Part shown: positions 1-5,341 of the stretch, piece after piece
Numbering within the stretch: the stretch's first letter is position 1
Layout: each line of letters starts with the position of its first letter
NCBI GenBank assembly: GCA_051859825.1
Contig: JBHYFA010000134.1
Location: forward strand, 1 to 5,341
Direction of reading: 5' to 3'
DNA length: 5,341 nt
DNA from: CSBr16-58 sp051859825
GTDB taxonomy: Bacteria; Bacteroidota; Bacteroidia; Flavobacteriales; Schleiferiaceae
Position numbers and translations under genes: made by a program
Notes under the pieces: generated by a model
Told to the model about the DNA's origin: nothing
The model's database searches: none
The model's input: only the letters and a program-made list of their open reading frames with translations

Positions 1-12
1 CATAGTGGCTAT

Positions 13-31
13 CTATAAAGTCTGAGAGCTT
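13..31 (+). repeat. Imperfect direct repeat, copy 1
   Basis: This 19-base segment (CTATAAAGTCTGAGAGCTT) matches the segment at 155-173 at 17 of 19 positions, in the same orientation and 142 bases away. Similarity fades quickly on both sides. It may be a remnant of a local duplication or a binding site present twice upstream of the barrel gene; the sequence does not decide between them. Confidence 0.55.
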
Positions 32-38
32 CGTTATG

Positions 39-67
39 CTTAGTCAAAAACTTAGTCATTTACTAAG
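39..67. repeat. Short tandem word and small hairpin
   Basis: CTTAGTCA occurs at 39-46 and again at 51-58. The second copy can pair CTTAGT (51-56) with ACTAAG (62-67) across a five-base loop. The stem is only six, mostly A-T, base pairs and no T tract follows, so this is not a terminator. It could be chance in AT-rich DNA. Confidence 0.25.
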
Positions 68-154
68 GTAAACTCCTAATTTTTAGACTTTCGCAAGCCT
101 CGCTCTCGAACTTTCTAGAGCAGCCACATATAGTACATTCTAACTAATAACTTT

Positions 155-173
155 CTATTAAGTCTAAGAGCTT
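155..173 (+). repeat. Imperfect direct repeat, copy 2
   Basis: This is the second copy (CTATTAAGTCTAAGAGCTT) of the segment at 13-31, differing at two positions. It ends about 40 bases before the preferred start of the outer-membrane protein gene, so it sits where a promoter or regulator site could be. Confidence 0.55.
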
Positions 174-213
174 GATTGTACTTTTAGGCTATTACATGAC
201 AAGTAAATTTTAC

Positions 214-831
214 ATGATGAAAAACAAAATTATTCTTCCGATTATTGCGATTTTATGCATTGGTTTCAATGGGGGGTTGCTTGCGCAAAATGAGAGTGCC
301 GGGCAGGATCGTGATAGACAGCTGGTATTGCGCAAAGGAAATATTGGTGCTGCCTTACCATTTGTGGGTATATCTGATGTACTTACGGAGATTTACCGTC
401 CGTACATGGAAGTGGGTTATGCCCTTAAATTAAACCGTGCCGAAAAAAACCACTTTTGGCTTGAGGGAAGAGTGGGTTATTTCAACCATCGATTTGTGCA
501 GCAAGTTATTCCCATTATGCTGGAGGGCAGCTACGAGCGCAATATAAAGGAAAATATCCGCGTATTTGCCGGCTTGGGTTTGGGGTATCTGCACGCTTTT
601 CCGCACGAAGGACGTTTTGAGCTGAATGAGCAGGGGGAGTACGAAAGAGTTGGGGGTCTCGGTAGAGCACAATTTGGAGCGAATATGAGCTTGGGCGCCC
701 GCTACATACTTTCTGATACTTGGTCAATTTCGGGGAGTTATCGAGCGCTTTTACAAATGCCGTTTGTAAACACCTATGTACCCTTGCTTCCCTACGGCAT
801 TGTTCAACTTGGTTTGCACTACACATTATAA
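214..831 (+). CDS. Small outer-membrane beta-barrel protein
   Basis: The product of about 205 residues is probably an integral outer-membrane protein of unknown function. It begins with a Sec signal peptide: a basic MMKNK start, a hydrophobic core at about 6-18, and probable cleavage after the LLAQ at 22-25. The rest shows alternating aromatic and small residues typical of amphipathic strands: YMEVGYALKL near 64, FWLEGRVGYF near 81, VFAGLGLGYL near 117, FGANMSLGARYIL near 154, and a final strand YGIVQLGLHYTL at the C terminus, as in barrel insertion signals. This resembles the general Bacteroidota outer-membrane beta-barrel domain class, but I cannot name a family. The reading frame is open from a TTG at 172, with ATG codons at 196, 214 and 217. 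I chose 214 because it places the charged start directly before the hydrophobic core; 217 is equally good. No Shine-Dalgarno sequence is visible. The cysteine at residue 15 is not a lipobox. The hydrolase gene follows after 18 bases, which suggests co-transcription. Confidence 0.8.
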   Translation: MMKNKIILPIIAILCIGFNGGLLAQNESAGQDRDRQLVLRKGNIGAALPFVGISDVLTEIYRPYMEVGYALKLNRAEKNHFWLEGRVGYFNHRFVQQVIPIMLEGSYERNIKENIRVFAGLGLGYLHAFPHEGRFELNEQGEYERVGGLGRAQFGANMSLGARYILSDTWSISGSYRALLQMPFVNTYVPLLPYGIVQLGLHYTL

Positions 832-849
832 TCCATTCACAAGAGCATC

Positions 850-2043
850 ATGAAAGCATTTATTTCCCATAAGAAAAGCATTATTGTCGCCGCGCTGGTG
901 GCTGGTTCGGGTATATTTCAAGCTTGTAGTAAGGCCGATGTAGCACCTACCGAATTATGTGCATACAGTACTCCTTCCAGTTTTCTCGACCACCCAAAAG
1001 CCGATGATTTTCAACACCTAATTGACTTATACGTTGCCAAAGGCTTGCCGGGTATCGTAGCTTTAGTTGAGGATGAAAATGGCAAATGGGTTGGTTATTC
1101 TGGAAAAGCTGATATTCGTAATAACACGCCTTTTTTACCTTGTATGCCGTCGAAGGTTGCCAGTATCACTAAAATGATGGTTGCCACGGTAGCCTTTCAA
1201 TTGCAGCAGGAAGGTGTCTGGTCGTTAGACGATAAGCTCAGTGACTATATTGACAACGACATTTTAAGCAGAATAGAAAATGCTCAGGATGTAAGCATTC
1301 GCAACTGCTTACAGCATACCACTGGAATTTATGAACTTATCAGCGATAGTGATTTTTACTTGGCGGTATTGAATAATCCCAATAAAAACTGGGAGGCTGA
1401 GGAGTTATTGGAGTTTGTTTACGGAAAACCCGCGCAATTTGAGGCAAATACAGAGGTGGCCTACACGAATACCAACACCTTATTAGTAGCGATGGCCATG
1501 GAAGTGGCTACCGGAAAACCGCATTCGCACGAATTAAAAAATCGTATTTGGACGCCTTTACAAATGAATGACACCTATTATCAATCGCGGCAAAGACTAC
1601 CAAACAACGTAGCTCAGGGCTACTATGATTTGTACAATGACGGTACTATTGTAAATGTATCAAATCTGATTACCGGAAGTGGAAATGGCTACGGTGGAGT
1701 GTATTCAACCGTTTTTGATCTTGACCGCTACCTAACAGCATTATTTATTGATCGTAGTTTGCTTTCTGAAAACAGTTTAAGCGAAATGACCACTTTTTTG
1801 GTAGAAAGCGAACGCAGAGAAATTGGTGTAGGTGTGCTCAAGCCTTTTCTCGACTGGGATGTAGAGCCCGGAATAGGTCATACGGGCAGGGACTTGGGGT
1901 ATTCTGCCGATTTATTTTACTTCCCTACGGTCAATAATCGAAAAATGATATTTGTTGTCAACTACGGTACAGATGGAGATACACCTCTACGTGAGGTTTT
2001 CTGGGAGTTTGAAAGGAAAATGATTGAGCTTGTCCAGGATTGA
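850..2043 (+). CDS. Lipoprotein serine hydrolase, beta-lactamase/class C PBP family
   Basis: The 397-residue product is a serine hydrolase of the Beta-lactamase fold (PF00144), a family that includes class C beta-lactamases, DD-peptidases and esterases. All three active-site motifs are visible: SITK at 105-108 (nucleophile S105, K108), YTN at 205-207 (usually YSN) and HTG at 344-346 in place of KTG. The family's HTTGI segment is at 156-160. The N terminus is a lipoprotein signal peptide with lipobox FQAC, giving lipidated C26 and an anchored envelope enzyme. The length is normal for the family and the gene looks intact. HTG rather than KTG is common in the esterase and peptidase branches, so I do not infer antibiotic resistance; the substrate is unknown. 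Three further cysteines (C37, C97, C153) lie in the mature protein, with C97 eight residues before the nucleophile. The gene follows the barrel gene closely and ends one base from the stop of the convergent FISUMP gene. Confidence 0.9.
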   Translation: MKAFISHKKSIIVAALVAGSGIFQACSKADVAPTELCAYSTPSSFLDHPKADDFQHLIDLYVAKGLPGIVALVEDENGKWVGYSGKADIRNNTPFLPCMPSKVASITKMMVATVAFQLQQEGVWSLDDKLSDYIDNDILSRIENAQDVSIRNCLQHTTGIYELISDSDFYLAVLNNPNKNWEAEELLEFVYGKPAQFEANTEVAYTNTNTLLVAMAMEVATGKPHSHELKNRIWTPLQMNDTYYQSRQRLPNNVAQGYYDLYNDGTIVNVSNLITGSGNGYGGVYSTVFDLDRYLTALFIDRSLLSENSLSEMTTFLVESERREIGVGVLKPFLDWDVEPGIGHTGRDLGYSADLFYFPTVNNRKMIFVVNYGTDGDTPLREVFWEFERKMIELVQD

Positions 2044-2044
2044 T

Positions 2045-2713
2045 TTACTCCTTAATGCATCGCACGGCATACCCACGAGATTTATCCGAAACATAAAAGA
2101 ATGCTCCATTGAAGTTGGGTAATAATGCCACGTTAACGGCTTGGGAAGAATCCTTTTCAGTAGCTGTCCAATAGTATGCTTCACCTCCAAGAAAGGGAAA
2201 ATTACCATCGCTGTTGCGCATACCTGAGGGCAGAGCACGAAATCCACTTTCGTTGTTTCCGGGAAAAGCTACGTTCCAACCACGCGTGGACTTCATTTTC
2301 ATTCCAGCATGGTTTTCACCGCCAAGATAATCAATAACTTCAGTCCAATCCAACTGTGAAGGAATACGCCAACCTTCAGGGGCTAAGCCACGAGGGTCGT
2401 TAACTGCATACCAGTTATACAATTTACCATAAGACTCATAGGTTTTCTGGTCGAGCCCTTCAAGCTGATAGTAGCACCACGCCGGGATGCGGTTGTTCAC
2501 TGCATGTTCCCAATCTGAGAGGTGCTTGGCGTGCATAATAGGATCGCCATTACTGAAGGTTTCTACATCGAGGTTTCGTGTTGTCCAGGTTTGATTACCA
2601 ATTTGTATCTCTTTAGGCGCAAACCAACCAAAAAAACCTCTATTGGTTGAAGAGCCACAAGATGATACTATGACCAATAAAAAAGCTGTGAAAATAAAAG
2701 TTGAGTATTTCAT
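2045..2713 (-). CDS. FISUMP-domain lipoprotein
   Basis: The 222-residue product belongs to the Fibrobacter succinogenes major paralogous domain family (PF09603/TIGR02145), which is widespread in Bacteroidota envelopes and has no firmly established function. Hallmarks are IGNQTWTTRNLDV at 38-50, YGKLYNWYAV at 95-104 followed by GLAPEGWRIPS at 109-119, the FRALPSGMR block near 158-166, YYWTATE at 180-186, and the closing GYAVRCIKE at 214-222. The signal peptide has lipobox VSSC with lipidated C19, so it is a lipoprotein carrying a single domain rather than a repeat protein. C80 and C219 are the only mature cysteines apart from the lipidated one and could form a disulfide. The gene is expressed alone or by read-through: a strong terminator lies only 28 bases upstream of its start codon. 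Its stop codon is one base from that of the convergent hydrolase gene. Confidence 0.9.
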   Translation of the reverse strand: MKYSTFIFTAFLLVIVSSCGSSTNRGFFGWFAPKEIQIGNQTWTTRNLDVETFSNGDPIMHAKHLSDWEHAVNNRIPAWCYYQLEGLDQKTYESYGKLYNWYAVNDPRGLAPEGWRIPSQLDWTEVIDYLGGENHAGMKMKSTRGWNVAFPGNNESGFRALPSGMRNSDGNFPFLGGEAYYWTATEKDSSQAVNVALLPNFNGAFFYVSDKSRGYAVRCIKE

Positions 2714-2741
2714 GAAAATGATGTTTGCCTAGTATCTGTAC

Positions 2742-2766
2742 AAAAAAACCGCCACACGGCGGTTTT
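2742..2766 (-). terminator. Intrinsic terminator of the DUF1573-yajC unit
   Basis: On the minus strand this reads AAAACCGCC, loop GTGT, GGCGGTTTT, then further T residues, giving a perfect nine-base-pair stem with a GC-rich core and a seven-T tract (2742-2748). It lies about 45 bases past the yajC stop codon, as expected for the end of that transcript. The plus-strand reading has only four T residues and no plus-strand gene ends nearby, so the minus direction is the relevant one. Confidence 0.9.
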
Positions 2767-2810
2767 CTCGAATTAAATCAAGCAAAAAATAACTTAGCGT
2801 GTGAGATAAA

Positions 2811-3113
2811 TTATTTTTCGTCTTTTGGTAAATACTGGGCTGAAAACTCTTTCGACAAAGCGCTTTTTTCAACTTTCAATCGACCATTATCAACCTCAAG
2901 CACTACATAGGTGTCTCCAACCTCGTTAATTTTACCGTGAATACCGCTATTGGTAACTACTCGGTCACCTTTTTTTACCGTATCAGCAAATGCTCTCTCC
3001 TCCTTTTGCTTCTTCATTTGCGGACGAAGAAAGAAGAAGTACATAACGGCGATTACGAGTAGAAAGGGCAATATACCTCCAAGTGGAGATTGTTGTAAGA
3101 AAATATATAACAT
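2811..3113 (-). CDS. yajC: Sec translocon accessory subunit YajC
   Basis: The 100-residue product is YajC (PF02699), a small inner-membrane protein that associates with SecDF and the SecYEG channel in protein export. It has the family architecture: a short N terminus, one membrane segment at about 11-29, the signature FFFLRPQMKKQKE at 26-38 at the cytoplasmic face, then a small soluble domain with KKGDRVVTNSGIHGKI at 47-62 and a VEKSAL segment near 81-86. The length is typical. The start codon lies three bases beyond the stop codon of the DUF1573 gene, so the two are almost certainly one transcript and may be translationally coupled. A strong terminator follows. secD and secF are not in this window. 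Confidence 0.96.
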   Translation of the reverse strand: MLYIFLQQSPLGGILPFLLVIAVMYFFFLRPQMKKQKEERAFADTVKKGDRVVTNSGIHGKINEVGDTYVVLEVDNGRLKVEKSALSKEFSAQYLPKDEK

Positions 3114-3116
3114 GCT

Positions 3117-3572
3117 CTAGTTGTTTGGAATTACCTCGGAGGTAATCTTTAAAATTTTGCTGTTGGGAACTGTGTTAGCGGTAAGGGTAACCGATTTGTC
3201 TTGACGACCGCTACGTCCACCACTGTCGAAAGAAACGGTAATCTTTCCTGTTTCGCCGGGAGCTAAAGGAGTACGTGGATATTCAGGAACGGTACATCCG
3301 CAGCTTCCACGTGCACTAGTAATAACTAACGGTGCATCGCCAGTGTTAGTGAAGTTAAATTCGTGCGTTACAATTTCACCTTCGGAGATTTTTCCAAAAT
3401 CGTGAAATTCGGAATCAAAAGTAAAAATCGGTAGGGCGTCACCATCCACATCATCCAAGCTTACAGATGCATTGCTTTCACTGTCTGACTTACCAATTTT
3501 ATCAGAAGCCGATTCACATGAACTGAAGCTGAGGGCTAAACCTGCTGCAAAAACGAAGAAAAGTCGTTTCAT
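3117..3572 (-). CDS. DUF1573 lipoprotein
   Basis: The 151-residue product is a DUF1573 protein (PF07610), an immunoglobulin-like fold related to ASH/MSP domains whose cellular role is not known. The signal peptide has lipobox FSSC with lipidated C19. A flexible acidic and serine-rich linker occupies about 20-48. The domain spans about 49-149 and shows the family marks: FHDFGKISEGE at 56-66, FNFTNTGDAPLVI at 72-84, the SARGSCGCTVPEYP block at 86-99 with vicinal C91 and C93, and LAPGETGKITVSF at 103-115. It is the first gene of a two-gene unit with yajC, three bases apart. From memory, the DUF1573-yajC pairing is common in Bacteroidota, often next to nusB and coaE, which are absent here. Its promoter should lie in the 199-base gap upstream. 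Confidence 0.93.
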   Translation of the reverse strand: MKRLFFVFAAGLALSFSSCESASDKIGKSDSESNASVSLDDVDGDALPIFTFDSEFHDFGKISEGEIVTHEFNFTNTGDAPLVITSARGSCGCTVPEYPRTPLAPGETGKITVSFDSGGRSGRQDKSVTLTANTVPNSKILKITSEVIPNN

Positions 3573-3589
3573 AGTCTATGTTGTTAAAT

Positions 3590-3625
3590 TAAAAATAGTA
3601 CGTGATTATTAGGATTGAGAACAAA
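3590..3625 (-). promoter_or_regulatory. Candidate Bacteroidota-type promoter for DUF1573-yajC
   Basis: On the minus strand TTTG (3622-3625) is followed 24 bases later by TATTTTTA (3590-3597), which matches TAnnTTTG except for the last base. It lies about 18 bases before the DUF1573 start codon. The spacing is somewhat longer than the usual 19-23 and the DNA is AT-rich, so a chance match is quite possible. Confidence 0.3.
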
Positions 3626-3662
3626 CGTTGATGCCTCAATTTTCAGCGGTCGAAAGTACAAC

Positions 3663-3703
3663 AACCTAATTAATCATAAAACCCTTTTTTTGCTTAATAG
3701 GTT
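3663..3703. other. Imperfect inverted repeat in the intergenic gap
   Basis: AACCTA plus TTAA (3663-3668 and 3670-3673, with one bulged A) can pair with TTAATAGGTT (3694-3703) around a 20-base loop containing CCC and seven T residues. The stem is AT-rich. It has no T tract directly after it on the minus strand, so it is not a classic terminator. It could be an operator-like site or a chance structure upstream of the DUF1573-yajC unit. Confidence 0.35.
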
Positions 3704-3705
3704 CT

Positions 3706-3715
3706 AAAAAAAAAA
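3706..3715 (-). terminator. Ten-T tract, possible weak transcription end
   Basis: The minus strand carries ten consecutive T residues here, 57 bases past the stop of the four-cysteine lipoprotein gene. I find no strong hairpin immediately before it (only a distant TTGC/GCAA pairing), so it is at best a weak or factor-assisted end for the protease/lipoprotein transcript. Confidence 0.2.
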
Positions 3716-3771
3716 TTGCATGTATTAGACTTTGTTGTCGCTGAATATCTTGAAGGCAAATAAACCTATGA

Positions 3772-4284
3772 TTATCTCGGTGCATAAAGATAGCGAATAG
3801 GTTCCATATTTCCTACCTTCAAAATCACTTCTCCAGCACCTAATCCTTTTATAGAACCTAAATCGTAAGATTCTTTATTTTCGAGTAGCATATCACAATC
3901 TCCGGAATTTTGTACCCCAGGCGTAATAATCACCTCTGGCGGGACAGACCCCGGCACTTGCTCCCAATACAAAGTCGTTTTAGCTATCTGACAACCAGAG
4001 TATTGAATTTCTATATCGAGGCATTCACCATTGACTTCGGCATGAATAAGATCTCCATGATTATCAAAGGCAGCAGTACGTTTTCTTGCAGCTAGAATTG
4101 GGGAGCAATTCTTATATCGAAATCGCTCTTCATCAACAAAGGTTTGTTCTGCAGTTTGAATAATTTCCTCAGCTTGAAACTCTCTTGTAAATGGTTCATG
4201 TGGAGTCTCTGATGATTTCTTTTTCGTTTTACATCCAGAAAATGTCAAACTAATTGACAATAAGAGGAATGCGAATATTCTCAT
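3772..4284 (-). CDS. Uncharacterised four-cysteine lipoprotein
   Basis: I do not recognise a named family for this 170-residue product. It has a clear lipoprotein signal peptide: short basic start, hydrophobic core at about 3-15, lipobox FSGC with lipidated C18. A lysine-rich stretch (KTKKK, 19-23) and an acidic, helix-prone linker to about 53 follow. The remaining part looks beta-rich and has four cysteines (C60, C88, C98, C130), enough for two disulfides in the periplasm; GECLDIEIQYSGC (86-98) is its most distinctive segment and resembles, in my recollection, small Flavobacteriales lipoproteins of unknown function. The start codon lies inside the end of the protease gene. That start is well supported because the signal peptide needs all of its residues and no later start would preserve it. 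The 35-base overlap implies shared transcription and probably coupled translation with the protease, so a joint role (for example modulating or holding the enzyme) is possible but unproven. Confidence 0.8.
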   Translation of the reverse strand: MRIFAFLLLSISLTFSGCKTKKKSSETPHEPFTREFQAEEIIQTAEQTFVDEERFRYKNCSPILAARKRTAAFDNHGDLIHAEVNGECLDIEIQYSGCQIAKTTLYWEQVPGSVPPEVIITPGVQNSGDCDMLLENKESYDLGSIKGLGAGEVILKVGNMEPIRYLYAPR

Positions 4285-5341
4285 GCTGATGTTTGATTAT
4301 GTAGGTTCCTGATTTTTGAGGCGCTAAAAGTACATTGGAATTGTCAACCCTCATAATTAATCTTCCCTGTAAATCGAATACAAGCCAGTTGTTGGATTCC
4401 GTTTCAGGTAAAAACACTTTATCATCCGGATTACTAGGATTGGGATAGATGGAGTATTTAGTAATGAGCTCATCATGGTTGAAAACCGATAGATTTTTTC
4501 CTTGAAATTGTTGAGGATCAGTATTAAGTGGGTCAAGCCAAGGTTTGAGTTGACGGTTTGCCGTAGATCCATTTCCGTCCCATTGATGCCAAAACATACC
4601 ATAATAATCTGGAGCATTACGATTGTTACAGCTTGCCGCTCCTCCTGTGAGTGTTCCTAAAACCAAACCGTTATTAAGTCCAAAAATGGGTGATCCTGAT
4701 GAGCCGGGCTCTGTTACACCGTGTCCGCTCTGAGTAGCTGCCCACGATAAGCGCCAGTGAACGGGAGTTGGCTGATTGAAATAAGTAGCTGCAACAGCGG
4801 GGGCAGTAAAAAAGGATATTTTCTTCACGTCACCAGCTGGGTGATGAATACCAAAACCTGATGCCGGTGCAGACGTACTTCTCGACCATCCTGCATAGCG
4901 ATGGATGGATGAATCGAAAGCTGCATCAGATATTTCCATTAGGGCCACATCACTGCCCGTCTCCCCTCCTCCGTCAAAAGAACGCATCCGTAACACACAG
5001 CCAGTATAAGAAATCGTTCCTTGTGGTGCTTGTTGATTGTTACATCCAGGTCGCTGGTAGTTGAAATCAAATTCCCAGTTTGCCAAATTTGCAGCAGTAG
5101 CAAAAGCACCCGAAAAAAAGTTTAAGCCGTTATGCTCCGCCGTAAGAATGTATGCTTTTCCGTCTTGGGCGGTGTTGTTGACCAATACACCACTACCATA
5201 GCCAAATAGGCTGCCAACATATATACCAATACGCACCACAGATTCGCCAAGTTCTGCATGAGGCATGCCTTCGGGACACATGATGTTTACGTTGCAAGAG
5301 CCACTTATTTCAGGAAAAAAATCCTCTAATTCGTAGCGACG
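4250..5341 (-). CDS. Lysyl-endopeptidase-like S1 protease with T9SS sorting tail (5' partial)
   Basis: The frame is open to the window edge, so the start, signal peptide and any propeptide are missing; 363 residues are visible. The body resembles Achromobacter protease I (lysyl endopeptidase, MEROPS family S1), from memory: SGSCNVNIMCPEG at 13-25, ILTAEH with catalytic H70, GSDVALMEI with D131, GFGIHHPAGD at 162-171, and GVTEPGSSGSPIF at 208-220 with nucleophile S215. D245 in APDYYG aligns with the aspartate that gives lysine specificity, so cleavage after lysine is predicted. C16, C22, C100 and C238 match two of the model enzyme's three disulfides; the third pair is absent and C115 is extra. 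The last 75 or so residues form a type A T9SS sorting domain: YPNPSNPDD at 299-307, VFDLQGRLI near 321-329, SGTYIIK near 344-350 and a final PLIVN. The enzyme should be exported by Sec and then secreted or surface-attached by T9SS. The ATG at 5281 is internal, since family-conserved residues precede it. Confidence 0.93.
   Translation of the reverse strand, partial: RRYELEDFFPEISGSCNVNIMCPEGMPHAELGESVVRIGIYVGSLFGYGSGVLVNNTAQDGKAYILTAEHNGLNFFSGAFATAANLANWEFDFNYQRPGCNNQQAPQGTISYTGCVLRMRSFDGGGETGSDVALMEISDAAFDSSIHRYAGWSRSTSAPASGFGIHHPAGDVKKISFFTAPAVAATYFNQPTPVHWRLSWAATQSGHGVTEPGSSGSPIFGLNNGLVLGTLTGGAASCNNRNAPDYYGMFWHQWDGNGSTANRQLKPWLDPLNTDPQQFQGKNLSVFNHDELITKYSIYPNPSNPDDKVFLPETESNNWLVFDLQGRLIMRVDNSNVLLAPQKSGTYIIKHQHENIRIPLIVN

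Larger units (their letters stand above)
1..213. other. Non-coding region upstream of the barrel/hydrolase operon
   Basis: I see no convincing gene here on either strand. The stretch is AT-rich and contains short repeated words: a 19-base imperfect direct repeat, two copies of CTTAGTCA, and two copies of AACTTTCTA (109-117 and 149-157). A TAACTTTC at 148-155 matches seven of eight positions of the Bacteroidota -7 element TAnnTTTG, but no TTTG or TTG lies at the expected distance upstream, so I do not call a promoter. The region presumably holds the promoter of the following two-gene unit. The gene upstream of the window edge is unknown. Confidence 0.6.

Overview
The window looks like chromosome of a Bacteroidota bacterium, most likely a marine or aquatic member of the Flavobacteriales or a near relative. 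The evidence is one secreted protease with a C-terminal type IX secretion (T9SS) sorting domain, a Fibrobacter-succinogenes-major-paralogous (FISUMP) lipoprotein, a DUF1573 lipoprotein paired with yajC, four lipobox signal peptides, AT-rich intergenic DNA, and no Shine-Dalgarno sequence ahead of any start. The assignment to order is inference. I see no mobile element, CRISPR array, tRNA or rRNA.

Layout. Positions 1-213 are non-coding and carry an imperfect direct repeat (two 19-base copies 142 bases apart). Two plus-strand genes follow as a likely operon: a small outer-membrane beta-barrel protein (214-831) and, 18 bases later, a lipoprotein serine hydrolase of the beta-lactamase/class C PBP family (850-2043). 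This unit meets, with one base between stop codons, a minus-strand FISUMP lipoprotein gene (2045-2713). A strong intrinsic terminator (2742-2766) separates that gene from the minus-strand pair DUF1573 lipoprotein (3117-3572) and yajC (2811-3113), which it terminates. A 199-base gap (3573-3771) holds the probable promoter of that pair and the end of the next minus-strand unit. That unit contains a lysyl-endopeptidase-like S1 protease with a T9SS tail (4250 to the window edge, 5' end missing) and an uncharacterised four-cysteine lipoprotein (3772-4284), which overlap by 35 bases.

How the genes fit together. Nearly everything acts in the cell envelope. YajC is an accessory of the Sec translocon, through which all the other products pass. 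The protease should continue across the outer membrane by T9SS. The other products are lipoproteins or an outer-membrane barrel. The most interesting part is the protease and lipoprotein pair: the same DNA encodes the end of a T9SS sorting domain and the core of a lipoprotein signal peptide. The protease keeps the catalytic triad and lysine-specificity aspartate of Achromobacter protease I, but appears to have lost one disulfide as a pair. I found no clear evidence of a wholly new system. The protease/lipoprotein and barrel/hydrolase pairs are the best candidates for follow-up.
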